From: Nitzschia sp. pyKryTriq1
Taxonomy: Eukaryota > Bacillariophyta > Bacillariophyceae > Bacillariales > Bacillariaceae
Reading direction: 5' to 3'
NCBI GenBank assembly: GCA_956465555.1
Contig: OY101117.1
Location: 434,001 to 498,000 of the forward strand
Length of the DNA: 64,000 nucleotides
Made by a program: the position numbers and the translations under genes
The notes under the pieces: model-generated
Databases searched by the model: none
The model's input: the letters and a program-made list of their open reading frames with translations, nothing else
What the model was told of the DNA's origin: nothing
Shown: positions 25,017-34,451 of the stretch, one piece after another
How positions within the stretch are numbered: the first letter of the stretch is position 1
Layout: the number at the start of each line of letters is the position of its first letter

Positions 25017-26825
25017 ATGCCTCCGTTTGTGGATCACATCGAGGCACCAGCGATGCCATCCCAATCCGCTTCGTCCGAATTACTTTCGCGGAGTAAAAGC
25101 GCCGATGGCCTTCTGGACTTGAAACGAATGGCCCTGCAGGTAGGCGGCGACAAGGAAGGTGTACGGTCGCAGTCGACGGGTGCATCGAACTCGAATTCGA
25201 ATGGCGGTGGAAGTAGTAGGCAGCCCCTGGCGCCTCCCACCTCGATGGAATGGGTCGGATCGTATTTTTTCTCTCATCGTAATCATGATACCAACCCGTA
25301 TTCCGAAGAGGATCTAGTAGTGCTTCACACATCGGGTGACGGCGATGACAGCACTGTAGGGGCTCACTTTGCCGAATCCGACTTTTTGACGTCCAACTGG
25401 ACAGGCGCTGTCGAGTACATTCCGCCAGTGGGCTTTGCGGTTGTAGCAGGCGGGCTCTGTTTGATGAATCCGATTGTCTTTATAGGAGGAATTCTTACGG
25501 CATGTACGGCACTAGGGGCAGTGCATGCGGCGCAGACTTCGTACGACACTTGTATTGAAGGAAACCTGTGCCAGATATTTGAAAAGGTGGACAAGGAGGA
25601 AGAGGAGCAGCGAAGGGCGGAGGAAGCCTTGATTCTTAACAACTCGCCAGAGCCTTTGAAACGAGAAGTTTCCGATGTCACTTTCAACATGGCGGGTATG
25701 GAAGATGCCGTATCGGAAGTGGACCCTGAACGAATGCTCGGTGAACAGGCTCTGCTGGTGGAAAGTACCTCCGAGTCGTTGCTGCCTCAGGATCCGTCTA
25801 TGTTGGAAACGAGTGAACAGGCTTTGGAGTGGGTCAATCAATATTATCCTCCTCTCTCCTGTATGAACGTGGAGAAATTGGAGTTCTCTGGACTCAATGC
25901 GCTGGAGTTTTTCGATGTGTTTCTGGCCGATGATGCCCCCTTCACCTTTAGTGAATTCCAGAGAAAACGACAAGACAAGAACATTCGATATGGCAATTGG
26001 GAGGATCTTTTGGGTGTCACACAACCAAGTCTCGTTCAAGCAGCTGCTACTATTGCTGCTGCCAGAGATAAAGACGAAATGCCTATAACGTACCACGACC
26101 ATTTAAAGGAACGGGTACTGCACTTTCAAGCCAAGACCAACAGTGGACTGTTTGGACCACCGTATGCTACTACCACGAAAGTCCAACGATGTCTGGTTCC
26201 AAACAAACGTCTGCTCGTTTTGGAGAGCAAGACAACGTTGAAGGATATCCCATTCTGTGATCGATTCTATGTACTGGAGCGATGGCTCGTCACATCGGAG
26301 AAACGACAGGACCAGTACGTCTCCACCATGACTGTGACGTGCCAGGTGGTCTTTTCCAAGAGCTGTAGCTTTGAGAGCACAATTGTCTCCAAATCTCAGG
26401 ATACTGTGACAGATATCGCGTCGCAATGGAATGTCATGGCACAAACGGCGTTGCAGCTAACGGAACAAGCGCGACGAGAACGTCTCGAACAAGATAATGC
26501 CCAAAAGAAGGCTAAAGCTCAAGTATCAGTGGCTCCTGTGGTACAGACTACAAGTAATACTACTGCGAGCACAGATGTCAAAAAGGAAACGACACTGACG
26601 ACGAACGACTCAATTGAAGTAGAACAGGAAACTTCCTCACGAATAGTCGGACAATCGGACGAGGAAGAAAACATCCCGGCAGTAGTGGATGGAGAAGAAG
26701 GAAAGCCTCCCAAGATTCCAATTCCGGCGAAATCAAGCAGCAGACGGCGACAGTCATCGATGCGAAAATCATTGGGTCGATCATTATCCAATATTATGAG
26801 GCGACGAAATTCCAATCCTATATAA
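25017..26825 (+). CDS. VASt-domain protein (GRAMD1/Lam/Aster-like sterol transfer candidate)
   Basis: Single exon, 602 aa. Residues about 288-478 read as a VASt domain: an ALEFFDVFLADDAPFTFSEF opening, GNWEDL, a pairing of TTTKVQRCLV with RLLVLESKTTLKDIPFCDRF, VLERWLV, then a strand with TCQVVFSK and a C-terminal helix. Family members bind sterols and move them between ER and other membranes. Upstream (about 132-172) are one or two hydrophobic segments (VGFAVVAGGLCLMNPIVFIG) that could anchor it; there is no GRAM domain that I can see. The C-terminal 110 residues are Glu/Lys/Ser-rich, ending in a basic RRRQSSMRKSLGRSLSNIMR helix that could touch membranes. It follows VPS13 on the same strand, another lipid-transfer gene. 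The VASt call is by eye. Confidence 0.68.
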   Translation: MPPFVDHIEAPAMPSQSASSELLSRSKSADGLLDLKRMALQVGGDKEGVRSQSTGASNSNSNGGGSSRQPLAPPTSMEWVGSYFFSHRNHDTNPYSEEDLVVLHTSGDGDDSTVGAHFAESDFLTSNWTGAVEYIPPVGFAVVAGGLCLMNPIVFIGGILTACTALGAVHAAQTSYDTCIEGNLCQIFEKVDKEEEEQRRAEEALILNNSPEPLKREVSDVTFNMAGMEDAVSEVDPERMLGEQALLVESTSESLLPQDPSMLETSEQALEWVNQYYPPLSCMNVEKLEFSGLNALEFFDVFLADDAPFTFSEFQRKRQDKNIRYGNWEDLLGVTQPSLVQAAATIAAARDKDEMPITYHDHLKERVLHFQAKTNSGLFGPPYATTTKVQRCLVPNKRLLVLESKTTLKDIPFCDRFYVLERWLVTSEKRQDQYVSTMTVTCQVVFSKSCSFESTIVSKSQDTVTDIASQWNVMAQTALQLTEQARRERLEQDNAQKKAKAQVSVAPVVQTTSNTTASTDVKKETTLTTNDSIEVEQETSSRIVGQSDEEENIPAVVDGEEGKPPKIPIPAKSSSRRRQSSMRKSLGRSLSNIMRRRNSNPI

Positions 26826-27242
26826 CGAACTAATGATGACGACGCAATGGACGCTCAGCCTGATCTATGCTTGGGACAGGTTTCAACAAAAAAATATGCT
26901 CTTTGTATGTACGCTATAGAATGTGTTTCTTATCAAAACTTACTTTGTATCATACATTTTTATAGCCGAAAAATCGTTTGATCTGTCTTACAACACCAAG
27001 ACCACGCGACGACGGACGACGAGGAAAAGTGAACTAGAACCCGCAAGAAAATTCAGTTCGAACGAAAGGCTACGACAAGTCCCCTCAAAGTTCCCGTGTT
27101 TCCCCACCATACGAGTAAAGTCTTTCATTCTTCATCCATAATGCTTGTTTGATTTTATTTTAAAAGGAAAGAAGTTTTGTAGCGACGTAATCGTGGGTCG
27201 AATCTAATGTTTACAGGTGGATTTTTTCTAGCGGCAAATGAT
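26826..27242. other. Convergent 3' intergenic region
   Basis: About 420 bp of AT-rich sequence between two convergent genes, presumably both 3' UTRs. I see no gene, repeat or structured element. Confidence 0.45.
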
Positions 27243-28658
27243 TTATTTGTCGTTCAAGGCGGCAACACCGGGAAGGACCTTTCCTTCAAGGAGTTCAAGC
27301 GAGGCACCTCCTCCAGTCGAGATGTGGCTCATGTCTCCGGCACGTCCAGACAATTCGGTGGCGGCAACGGAGTCTCCTCCTCCGATGATGGTGATGGCTC
27401 CCTTCTCCTTGGTCAAGTCAGCCAAGATGTTGACAAGGTCGAAAGTTCCGGCGGAGAACTTCTCGAACTCGAAGACACCCATGGGTCCGTTCATGATGAT
27501 GGTCTTGCACGAAGAAAGGGCTTCCTTTTGCTCGGCGGTGGTTTTGGGGCCATTGTCAAGACCCATCCAGCCATCGGGGATCTCTTTGGCGGAGACAACC
27601 TTGGTATTGGCATCCGCGGAGAAGGCATCAGCGATGACAATGTCGGAAGGAAGAAGGATAGTCTTGCCAAGCTTCTTGGCCTTGGCCAAGACGTCCTTGG
27701 CAGTCTCGACGTAGTCGTCTTCAACAAGGGAAGAACCAACTCCGTATCCCTGGGCCTTCAAGAAGGTGAAAACCATACCTCCTCCGATGATGATGGTGTC
27801 GCACTTATCAAGAAGGGCCTCAAGGACGGTGATCTTGGTGGAGACCTTGGATCCACCCACGATGGCGGCCATTGGCTTCTTTCCGTTTTGGACAGCTCCG
27901 TCAAGGTATTCAAGTTCCTTGGCAAGAAGAAATCCAGACACGGAAGGCTGGAGGAACTTGGTCACACCCTCAGTCGAGGCGTGGGCACGGTGGGCGGTAC
28001 CGAAGGCATCGTTAACGTAAAGGTCGAAGGGAGCGGCAAGCTTCTCAACGAAAGATGCTTCGTTCTTCTCTTCTTCCTTGTAAAAACGAGTGTTTTCAAG
28101 CATGATGACATCTCCTTCCTTGGCGGCATCAACGATCTTCTTGGTTTCCTCCCCGATGCAGTCCTTGGTAAGGGTGACCGTTTTTCCAAGAAGCTCACCC
28201 ATGCGCTCGGCACAGGGGGCAAGGGAGAACTTGTCCTCGGGACCATTCTTAGGGCGTCCCAAGTGCGAGCAGACAGCGACGATGGCACCCTTCTTCGTCA
28301 AGTATTCGATGGTGGGGATGGAAGAGCGGATACGGGTGTCGTCGGTGATCTTCTTTCCGTCAAGAGGGACGTTGACATCGCAACGGATCAAGACCTTCTT
28401 TCCCTTCAATTCAGCGTCGGTGAGGTCCTCGATGGACTTCTTGGCCTCAAGCTCGAAGACCGAAGGAACGGCGCTTCGGACTCCGAAAGTGTCTGTACCG
28501 GCGGGGGAGATAAAATATCGGTAAGGTCATTTGTCACTTCTTATACACAATGACGAAATTCACAATTGAAACACAAGCGACAACTTACGGGCAGGAGCGA
28601 AAGCGCTAGTGGTGGCCGAAGTGGCGAGGAGGAAGAAAAGGGCCTTGGTGAATTGCAT
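27243..28658 (-). CDS. PGK: Plastid phosphoglycerate kinase
   Basis: Two exons, 28658-28589 and 28492-27243, across a 96 bp intron (CC|GTAAGT ... TACAG|AC, phase 1), 439 aa. Exon 1 encodes only the targeting presequence: a hydrophobic signal peptide ending TTSAFAPA, the diatom plastid cleavage motif with Phe at +1. The mature enzyme is complete: [83 protein letters not shown] and the terminal [14 protein letters not shown]. It makes ADP-glycerate phosphate transfer in the Calvin cycle (3-phosphoglycerate + ATP to 1,3-bisphosphoglycerate) in the stroma. Codon choice is strongly C-ending (TTC, AAG, GAC), as in highly expressed genes; as a by-product a long open frame exists on the opposite strand. 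Confidence 0.96.
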
Positions 28659-29408
28659 TTTGTCTTAGTTGCTTTAGTCTTGATCCTTTGACGAATTGTG
28701 AGAGATGTGTGGTCGGTCGAAATGCCATCCACACAGACGACGAGACGAGACGATGGTTGAGAACACGTATAAACTGCCTCGTGCGTTTGCGTTCCTTGGT
28801 TTTTGACCACTGACGTTGGCGGATTGGCCAAAAGATCTCCATGAAACTGCGAGCCGCCTTTTGTGGGTACGTTTTGTTACGACAAATATGATTGGCTGAG
28901 AATCGACTTCGCCAGCTGTTGACCCGAAAAGTTCATAAGTAAATGGGACACGTAATGTCCCTGCGACACTTTTGTCCTCGTGGTAGACAATTTTTTGGCG
29001 GGAGACTGACGGGAGTCGTCAAAGATTCCGATGGCTGATGTCAGTCTACGTTTTGACATAATGTAAGCCAATTCTCTCGCACAAAAAGCGTGGCCAGGTT
29101 TGCCACCCACCGACCACACGACAAAATCTTCCGTCGGAATCGACCGTCGTGGATTTGGATTTCGTCGTGCACCGACCATGGATCCTCGAAAACAGGATCA
29201 CGACCACGACGAAAAGAAATCAATCCGTTTGATAAACAACAATACGCCAACCTGACGAAGTTATCTCCTGTGACAACTATCCACCAATAATAGAATCAAC
29301 CAAGAAATGCCACGTTCAAAGTGGAAACCTATCTCTATTCTCATGATGTTGTCTCTATAAGAAAACGGATTCGGAGCTGATGCCTATGAGTCGGTCGGAA
29401 TTGAATTT
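28659..29408. other. Intergenic region upstream of PGK
   Basis: About 750 bp between the PGK start and the 3' end of the next minus-strand gene; it should hold the PGK promoter. Short open frames occur on both strands but none has a recognisable domain. Several CGACG/GTCGTG-rich segments near 29090-29215 show partial dyad symmetry. Confidence 0.4.
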
Positions 29409-30896
29409 TCACACCTCCGAGTCCGGAATGAAGTTCCAACCTGGGATTTCCGCTGGTTTTCGTTTCCGGTATTTCGGGTTGAATCTCTTGCTGCCGTAGG
29501 TGTGCGTCGGAATTCCGTCTTCTACAGGCAATTCTTTTGCTTCTAGGAATTTGATAAGGTTGTCATATTCTTTGGGAAGATCTTTGTCAGGCAAATGGAC
29601 CAAAGCCTTGTGATGAACTTCGTCAGATTGATGCGTGCCTTCAAAAGGCAAGGAGTATGTCCAGTCTTTGTCCCGATTATCCCTAAATAGCCAAGTCGGT
29701 AGGTCCTGGAAGCAGGACATGGACGTAGCATTGTCGGAGACTTCGCAAAAGTGAGGTCCCCGGTCATTTTGGGTGCGATCTAGAACCAAGGACATTGGCA
29801 TGCTTTGTGTAAAGGATGAGTGGCGAGCCGCTACTAATATGTCGGCCTCGCTTAGCAATATCATGTCGGCCACCATGGCCTGCCACCCCAAGAGGCATTT
29901 TTCTCCGGCTCCACTTAGAGCAGAAAAGGTGACTCCCTGTCTATCTGCCACTCGGATTTGTGGTAACACAACTGTTTTGACGCCATAACTGTGGGTCAAA
30001 TTGGTAAAAGCTGGTACGAGATAGGACGTATCAGTGGCCAAAAATATCAAGGGCGGTTTCGCTTTTGAAAAAGATTGTTCTTTTTCCCCTTTGGGCCGTA
30101 TTTTCTGCTCATCGACAATGAGGGATTGATGAATGAGGTCCACCAAATTGGTGACAAAGGTGGTTTCATTCGCAATGTGACGCCTTGCGTCAGCAAAGTG
30201 TGTATCTTCACCATTCCCCGCCCGCAGGTGCACGCCTATCACGATATGATCTCGAAAGCTGTTCTCCTTCATGAATTGTTCGACTCGGTCTCGAAAGACG
30301 AAGCTGGTCCAAAGCTGACGAAAAAGTCCAACATCCGAGGCGAGTTTGGATAGAAATGGACCATTGGAATTATTTTTATACGTCTTCTCATCCAAAGGTA
30401 TCCGATGATCTTGAAACGATTGGGCGGGTAGGAAACCGTAGACGTCATTTTTTACTAGAACATTTCTTCCTCTTGGTGGCGGTCTTCCCGTAGCATTGAT
30501 CGATGATGGATGAGGGACCGACCATTCATCCGTTCCAAATAAATAAGGAAAGATACTAGGTCCACTGGAGTGGTCTTTGCCGCAAGTCCCCCAATTGAAT
30601 TTAAATTTCGACATTCCTAGTCGTTGGGCTAAGTGCCAAGCAGCAGCTGTACGGATAAGTCGATGTCCCAGACCAAATACGGCCAAATGAATCAGTCTGC
30701 TGGGAATACCATCATCTTTTGGCTTAGTGACAGTAGTTACACCCTTTGAGACGTCCAATGGTGTCACCGGCTGTACAAGTATAGGTTCTGTGGATGGCTC
30801 CAACGAAGATGATTCCGGTAAAAGCTGCAGATTTCTCCATAGCGCTAGGAACGCTAGCAGAGCTACGGCGGCCAAAACTCTTTTCGTGCTCGGCAT
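29409..30896 (-). CDS. Fucosyltransferase-like type II membrane glycosyltransferase (putative)
   Basis: Single exon, 495 aa. A signal-anchor (residues about 5-22, KRVLAAVALLAFLALW) with a short cytosolic tip fits a Golgi type II protein. The lumenal part carries FNWGTCGK, VIGVHLRAGNGEDTHF, LIFLATDTSYLVPAF and MILLSEADILVAARHSSFTQSMPMSL. The HLRAG...FLATD...SEADILV..HSSF order resembles GT-B fold fucosyltransferases of the NodZ/FUT8/O-FucT clan, where the HxR pair and the later Asp/Ser contact GDP-fucose. The exact donor and acceptor cannot be told. N-x-T sites (NATG, NETT, NLTH, NATS) suggest glycosylation. It lies 5' to 3' in line with the next minus-strand gene and shares an upstream repeat with it. 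Confidence 0.5.
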   Translation of the reverse strand: MPSTKRVLAAVALLAFLALWRNLQLLPESSSLEPSTEPILVQPVTPLDVSKGVTTVTKPKDDGIPSRLIHLAVFGLGHRLIRTAAAWHLAQRLGMSKFKFNWGTCGKDHSSGPSIFPYLFGTDEWSVPHPSSINATGRPPPRGRNVLVKNDVYGFLPAQSFQDHRIPLDEKTYKNNSNGPFLSKLASDVGLFRQLWTSFVFRDRVEQFMKENSFRDHIVIGVHLRAGNGEDTHFADARRHIANETTFVTNLVDLIHQSLIVDEQKIRPKGEKEQSFSKAKPPLIFLATDTSYLVPAFTNLTHSYGVKTVVLPQIRVADRQGVTFSALSGAGEKCLLGWQAMVADMILLSEADILVAARHSSFTQSMPMSLVLDRTQNDRGPHFCEVSDNATSMSCFQDLPTWLFRDNRDKDWTYSLPFEGTHQSDEVHHKALVHLPDKDLPKEYDNLIKFLEAKELPVEDGIPTHTYGSKRFNPKYRKRKPAEIPGWNFIPDSEV

Positions 30897-31387
30897 GTGT
30901 CGTTTCTTATCGGTTTCCAGCTTTCGTCATGGTTTGGGGTGCTAGCTAGAGGTGATGTCAAGGGTTGAAAATGTGTCTATGGGACCGGTCACAAATATTG
31001 GTCATTATTCATCAGCAATCAGCACAAAAGAACGCCATGGTCATACTGCGGCTTTTCGTCCTCAAAACAGTTGGGGTTGAGGAAGTGCGAAGAAGCAGTC
31101 GAAGAAATCGACCTGATATTTAAGTCCAGTGGGTCGTCGTTTCGGTCCTGGCCCCCGAAGGCCTACCGGTGCAGTACCAGTACTTGTACTCTCGCGCTAC
31201 TACTAGTGGACTCCTCCTCCTCGGAGCTAGCAGATTTGGAAAACACCAGCTCCGCCATCAAGCCACTACCAGCGATGCTGCATCGCCATCGGATCGGCCA
31301 GCAAAGCGCACTCGTGTTTCATCCTAACTCCGCACACACCGCGGCATACAGCAACGACGATAGACTATTCATACTACTCTGGATGTT
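30897..31387. other. Intergenic region, upstream of glycosyltransferase
   Basis: About 490 bp. It contains one copy of a roughly 45 bp segment (31089-31136) found again at 32710-32767, and TACCGGTGCAGTACCAGTAC near 31164. The 106-codon open frame at 31071-31391 (+) crosses this repeat and has no recognisable domain. Confidence 0.45.
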
Positions 31388-32239
31388 TTAGAATTTGTAA
31401 ACCTGCTCGGGTTTGTAACCCAACTCTCCCAAAACGCCTTTGATTTCGTCTTTTTCTTCACGGGGCCCACAAAGCGCACTGTACATCGGCGGTGGTCCAC
31501 ACACGAGGATCAAAACGTCTTCCTTCACCGAAGCTGCGGGAAAGCTCTTTTCGATTTTGTCCCTATCAATGTAGCCGGTCATTCCAGTCCATCCCGAACC
31601 TTCAGGTTCTTCGGACAAGACATGTTCCACAATCAGTTGATCAGGGTATTCCTTCGCCCATTTGTCAAGCATTTCAGTTCCCAGAATATGGTTGGATGAC
31701 TGGCTTCCATATAGCATGATCGTCTTCTTATCGTTGCTATCGGGATCTCCCAAGATGGCATGTAAGGCTTGGATCATGGGAGTGATACCCGTCCCGCCGA
31801 CCAGCATGCAGATTGTTTTTGGTCGGACAAAGGGCGCCTGAATCTTCACATTGAACTCAATGTGCTTGAAATCGATCATATCTCCAATCTTCATCCTCGA
31901 ACACAATTCGTTGCTCATTTTGGCGTCATCTCCATAATCTTTGACCAACAAGTCAAAGCATCCGATCAAGGCGTTGGTCGAAATCGGAGTATAAGGACGC
32001 ACCACGTCTTCTCCACCAATTAAAGCATGGGCCAAAATACAAGCACAGGTCGATAGGTTCAAAGGTTGCGCTTTATCGGGCAAGGCGAATCGCAAGACAG
32101 ACGCCGTTGGCGACACCTTGGTTCGCTCAATCAATTCCAAGCTTTGAAATTGGTCGTTCAATTGGCACTTTCCGGGAGGTACCAATTTGCAGATGGGGTC
32201 GCTCTGGAGCGAGTCAGGGATGTAGTGGGCCTTGCTCAT
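31388..32239 (-). CDS. NADH-cytochrome b5 reductase family flavoprotein
   Basis: 283 aa from the ATG at 32239 (MSKAHYIPDS). An in-frame ATG at 32422 would add 61 residues containing a 13-residue hydrophobic patch (YPTTFLLLTLALF), but that stretch reads like 5' UTR, so I prefer the shorter form. The FAD site is RPYTPIS, with a GDMIDFK strand; the NAD(P)H domain has VGGTGITPMIQAL and the nicotinamide-proximal CGPPPMYSALCG, then the terminal LGYKPEQVYKF. All are standard for cytochrome b5/nitrate reductase FNR-type modules of about 270-300 aa. It passes electrons from NADH to a b5-type or other haem acceptor, for example in lipid desaturation. No haem b5 domain is fused. Confidence 0.9.
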   Translation of the reverse strand: MSKAHYIPDSLQSDPICKLVPPGKCQLNDQFQSLELIERTKVSPTASVLRFALPDKAQPLNLSTCACILAHALIGGEDVVRPYTPISTNALIGCFDLLVKDYGDDAKMSNELCSRMKIGDMIDFKHIEFNVKIQAPFVRPKTICMLVGGTGITPMIQALHAILGDPDSNDKKTIMLYGSQSSNHILGTEMLDKWAKEYPDQLIVEHVLSEEPEGSGWTGMTGYIDRDKIEKSFPAASVKEDVLILVCGPPPMYSALCGPREEKDEIKGVLGELGYKPEQVYKF

Positions 32240-34451
32240 GATGTTGTTTGTGTCTTGAAAAAGCGCCAACGTTAAAAGCAGGAAAGTAGTGGGATAAGTC
32301 AGAACTCGATGTAGCAAAGATGCTAGTTGATGAGTTTTTATGATCGAAATTGGCGTCGACCGAGAGGGTGGCGATGGCGGAGAAAGAAGCGAATGCGTGA
32401 GTTGCCGTCGTTGATGAGTCATCAGGCACGTCGTACGTCGGCAGTATTTGTATTGTACGGTTGTCGAGGGAGGAATGCTCGAACATCACCTCGGGCTGGG
32501 TGTGATTTTCGGAACAGGACGTGTACGGTACGGTACAAGTACTGGGTAGGGATCAACAGGAATAAGGATGAGCTGTTGAAGAAGAATGAATGATGCAAAC
32601 TACTTGTTCATATACCGGTAGGAAGAATGAGTTGTTGTGAGAGTGGGTGGAAGCATGCGAACGAAAAGGCAATGAAGAAAAACCCCCGGCGGCCGGCGGG
32701 TGCAAGGAGGAAGAAGCAGTCGAAGCAAGGTCGAAGAAATCGAATTTTTTAAGTCCAGTGAGTCGTATGACGGCGAAACTTTCCTCGGCTGGTCGGACGC
32801 GAAAATGGCCTCTTTCTTTTCGCCGCCGCCCGCGAAAGGCCCGTACAATATCGCAGATCAAATTGGAGAAAGTGTCGAAATTTCAGCTTTCCATTCCCAT
32901 AAACTTTGAATTCAACATACTGAAAAGCATCTCTCGACAATATGTTGTGACTTTTAATTGACTTGATTGCCTTTCTGGTAAACGGAACGTCAAGGGCGCT
33001 CGGTTTCACCAAGAACAAAGACGACGTGATGAAGGGGGGTGGCTGCTCTGGAGGCTCGTGCTCCTTCGACAAAAGGCCTTCCCAACGAAAGAGCGGCACT
33101 TGTTCCAAGCAAGACTATCGGGACGATCCGGAAGCAGCAGCCTCTCAGTAAATGCACGCGATGCTGCTACGAATGAGAAAACACGAGGGGAGGTACATTG
33201 ACTTCTTCGAATATGTCTACTCTCATTTTCCATTGCTACAGCACACACTTCCGATACTACAAGTATTCTAGCAGCACAACGGCTCTCGATGGGTGATTTC
33301 AGTCTCGGTATGACGGCATACTATGAATTGATCAGATGAATCATCCTCATTATTTGCCTGAAAATCAAATGGAAGCATTTGACTTGACACGAAATCACTT
33401 GTCGGAGCCTGCAAACTGCATGGTCGGAGTTCGTAGAGAAAAGTAATTGTAGTATTCGTACTGCACTTTAGAAGAAAGCTCGAACGAATTATGAATGCTG
33501 GAGATACAAATGCTTCGGCCGAATGTTCTCGATGTCTTTACCTCCTTCCCGACTGAAGTTTTTCTAGCACCGGCACGACACGGCGAGGGGACCAAGCTCG
33601 TTGCTCCTCGTCTCCTTCTACCGGTAGGAGTAGGCTGCTTTTGTACTGCTACTGCTATTAGTACCGGTAGTAGATCGCTACCGTTACTAGTAGGTAGACG
33701 AGTGGATACTCTCTCTCTCTCCTACTACTACTACCACTACTACTACTCCTCGAGAGAGTGTTTGAGCTTCTGGCTCCACCGCATCGATTCTTTATTCATT
33801 CGATAGATTGGCAAACGACAGTACTGTTACCAGGTACCGGCTACCGCTACGAATACAGGAACATCCAAGGGTGCGGGGTCACCGCGAACTAACGTGGAAC
33901 TCGCTTACGGGCACGCTTGGACAACTGCTCTTTCGCGCTAGCCACGCTCCGTGGCAAAGCCCGCTTGGCCTGGGCCAAGAATCTTGGCCTAGTCTTGGCC
34001 CAGGCCAAGAATCTTGGCCCAAGGCCTACCCCCTTTCTGTACCCCCCAAAAGAGCAAACAGACACCGACCACAGAGCATACCGGTAGCAGGGGGCCGGCG
34101 GTGGACCTGGCACCCGCGGGGCCCAGGGTACTTGTCTCCCAGGTGTACACTGCGGCACGTACTCATACCGCGGTAGACGTGTACAGGTACGTACGAACGA
34201 ACCGGTACCGGTAGAGGGAGGGCGCGAGAGCGAGAGAGGGAGCAGACACGGGAACGATCGGAAACGCAAACCCATCCGTCTGTACCTGCTGTGGTGGCAA
34301 ACACAACCAACCCGACACATAAAAAGACCAGTGGACCCCTGAAAAGACCGATAATCGTTTCCCTACCGGTACATGGTACTGCGTACCAGTACCGCACGAC
34401 GCTTGATGATTTTATCTGATCAATCCGTCGTTGTGTGGCCGTAAGAAGAGC
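32240..34451. other. 2.2 kb gene-free, repeat-rich stretch
   Basis: No convincing gene. Contents: a second copy of the 45 bp promoter segment (32710-32767); CT and CTA microsatellite near 33711-33750; GTAGTA and TACCGGTA units near 33618, 33660, 33825-33845, 34079, 34200-34211 and 34363; and a 30 bp tandem duplication (33964-34023). A 40-codon Cys-containing open frame (ATG near 33029, starting MKGGGCSGGSCS) is open but unsupported. The right end must contain the promoter of the ATPase gene. Confidence 0.5.
33964..34023. repeat. 30 bp tandem duplication of CTTGGCC hairpins
   Basis: Two copies of a 30 bp unit. Each begins with CTTGGCC, two bases, then GGCCAAG (self-complementary arms), then AATCTTGGCC. 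Copies differ at a few bases (TG against CA in the loop). Each copy can fold as a short hairpin. Confidence 0.75.

Noticed and set aside
27207-28553. 448-codon open frame on the + strand across PGK
   Set aside because: It is the exact antisense of a clear phosphoglycerate kinase. The strong C-ending codon bias of PGK removes stop codons from the opposite strand; the translation has no recognisable domain.
32240-32422. N-terminal extension of the cytochrome b5 reductase
   Set aside because: In frame and with a short hydrophobic patch, but the patch is only about 13 residues and the sequence before the inner ATG looks like 5' UTR. Not excluded; kept as an alternative start.
33029-33151. 40-codon Cys-bearing open frame (MKGGGCSGGSCS...)
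   Set aside because: A metallothionein-like microprotein was considered. It has only four Cys, no conserved spacing that I recognise, and no clear promoter or splice support.
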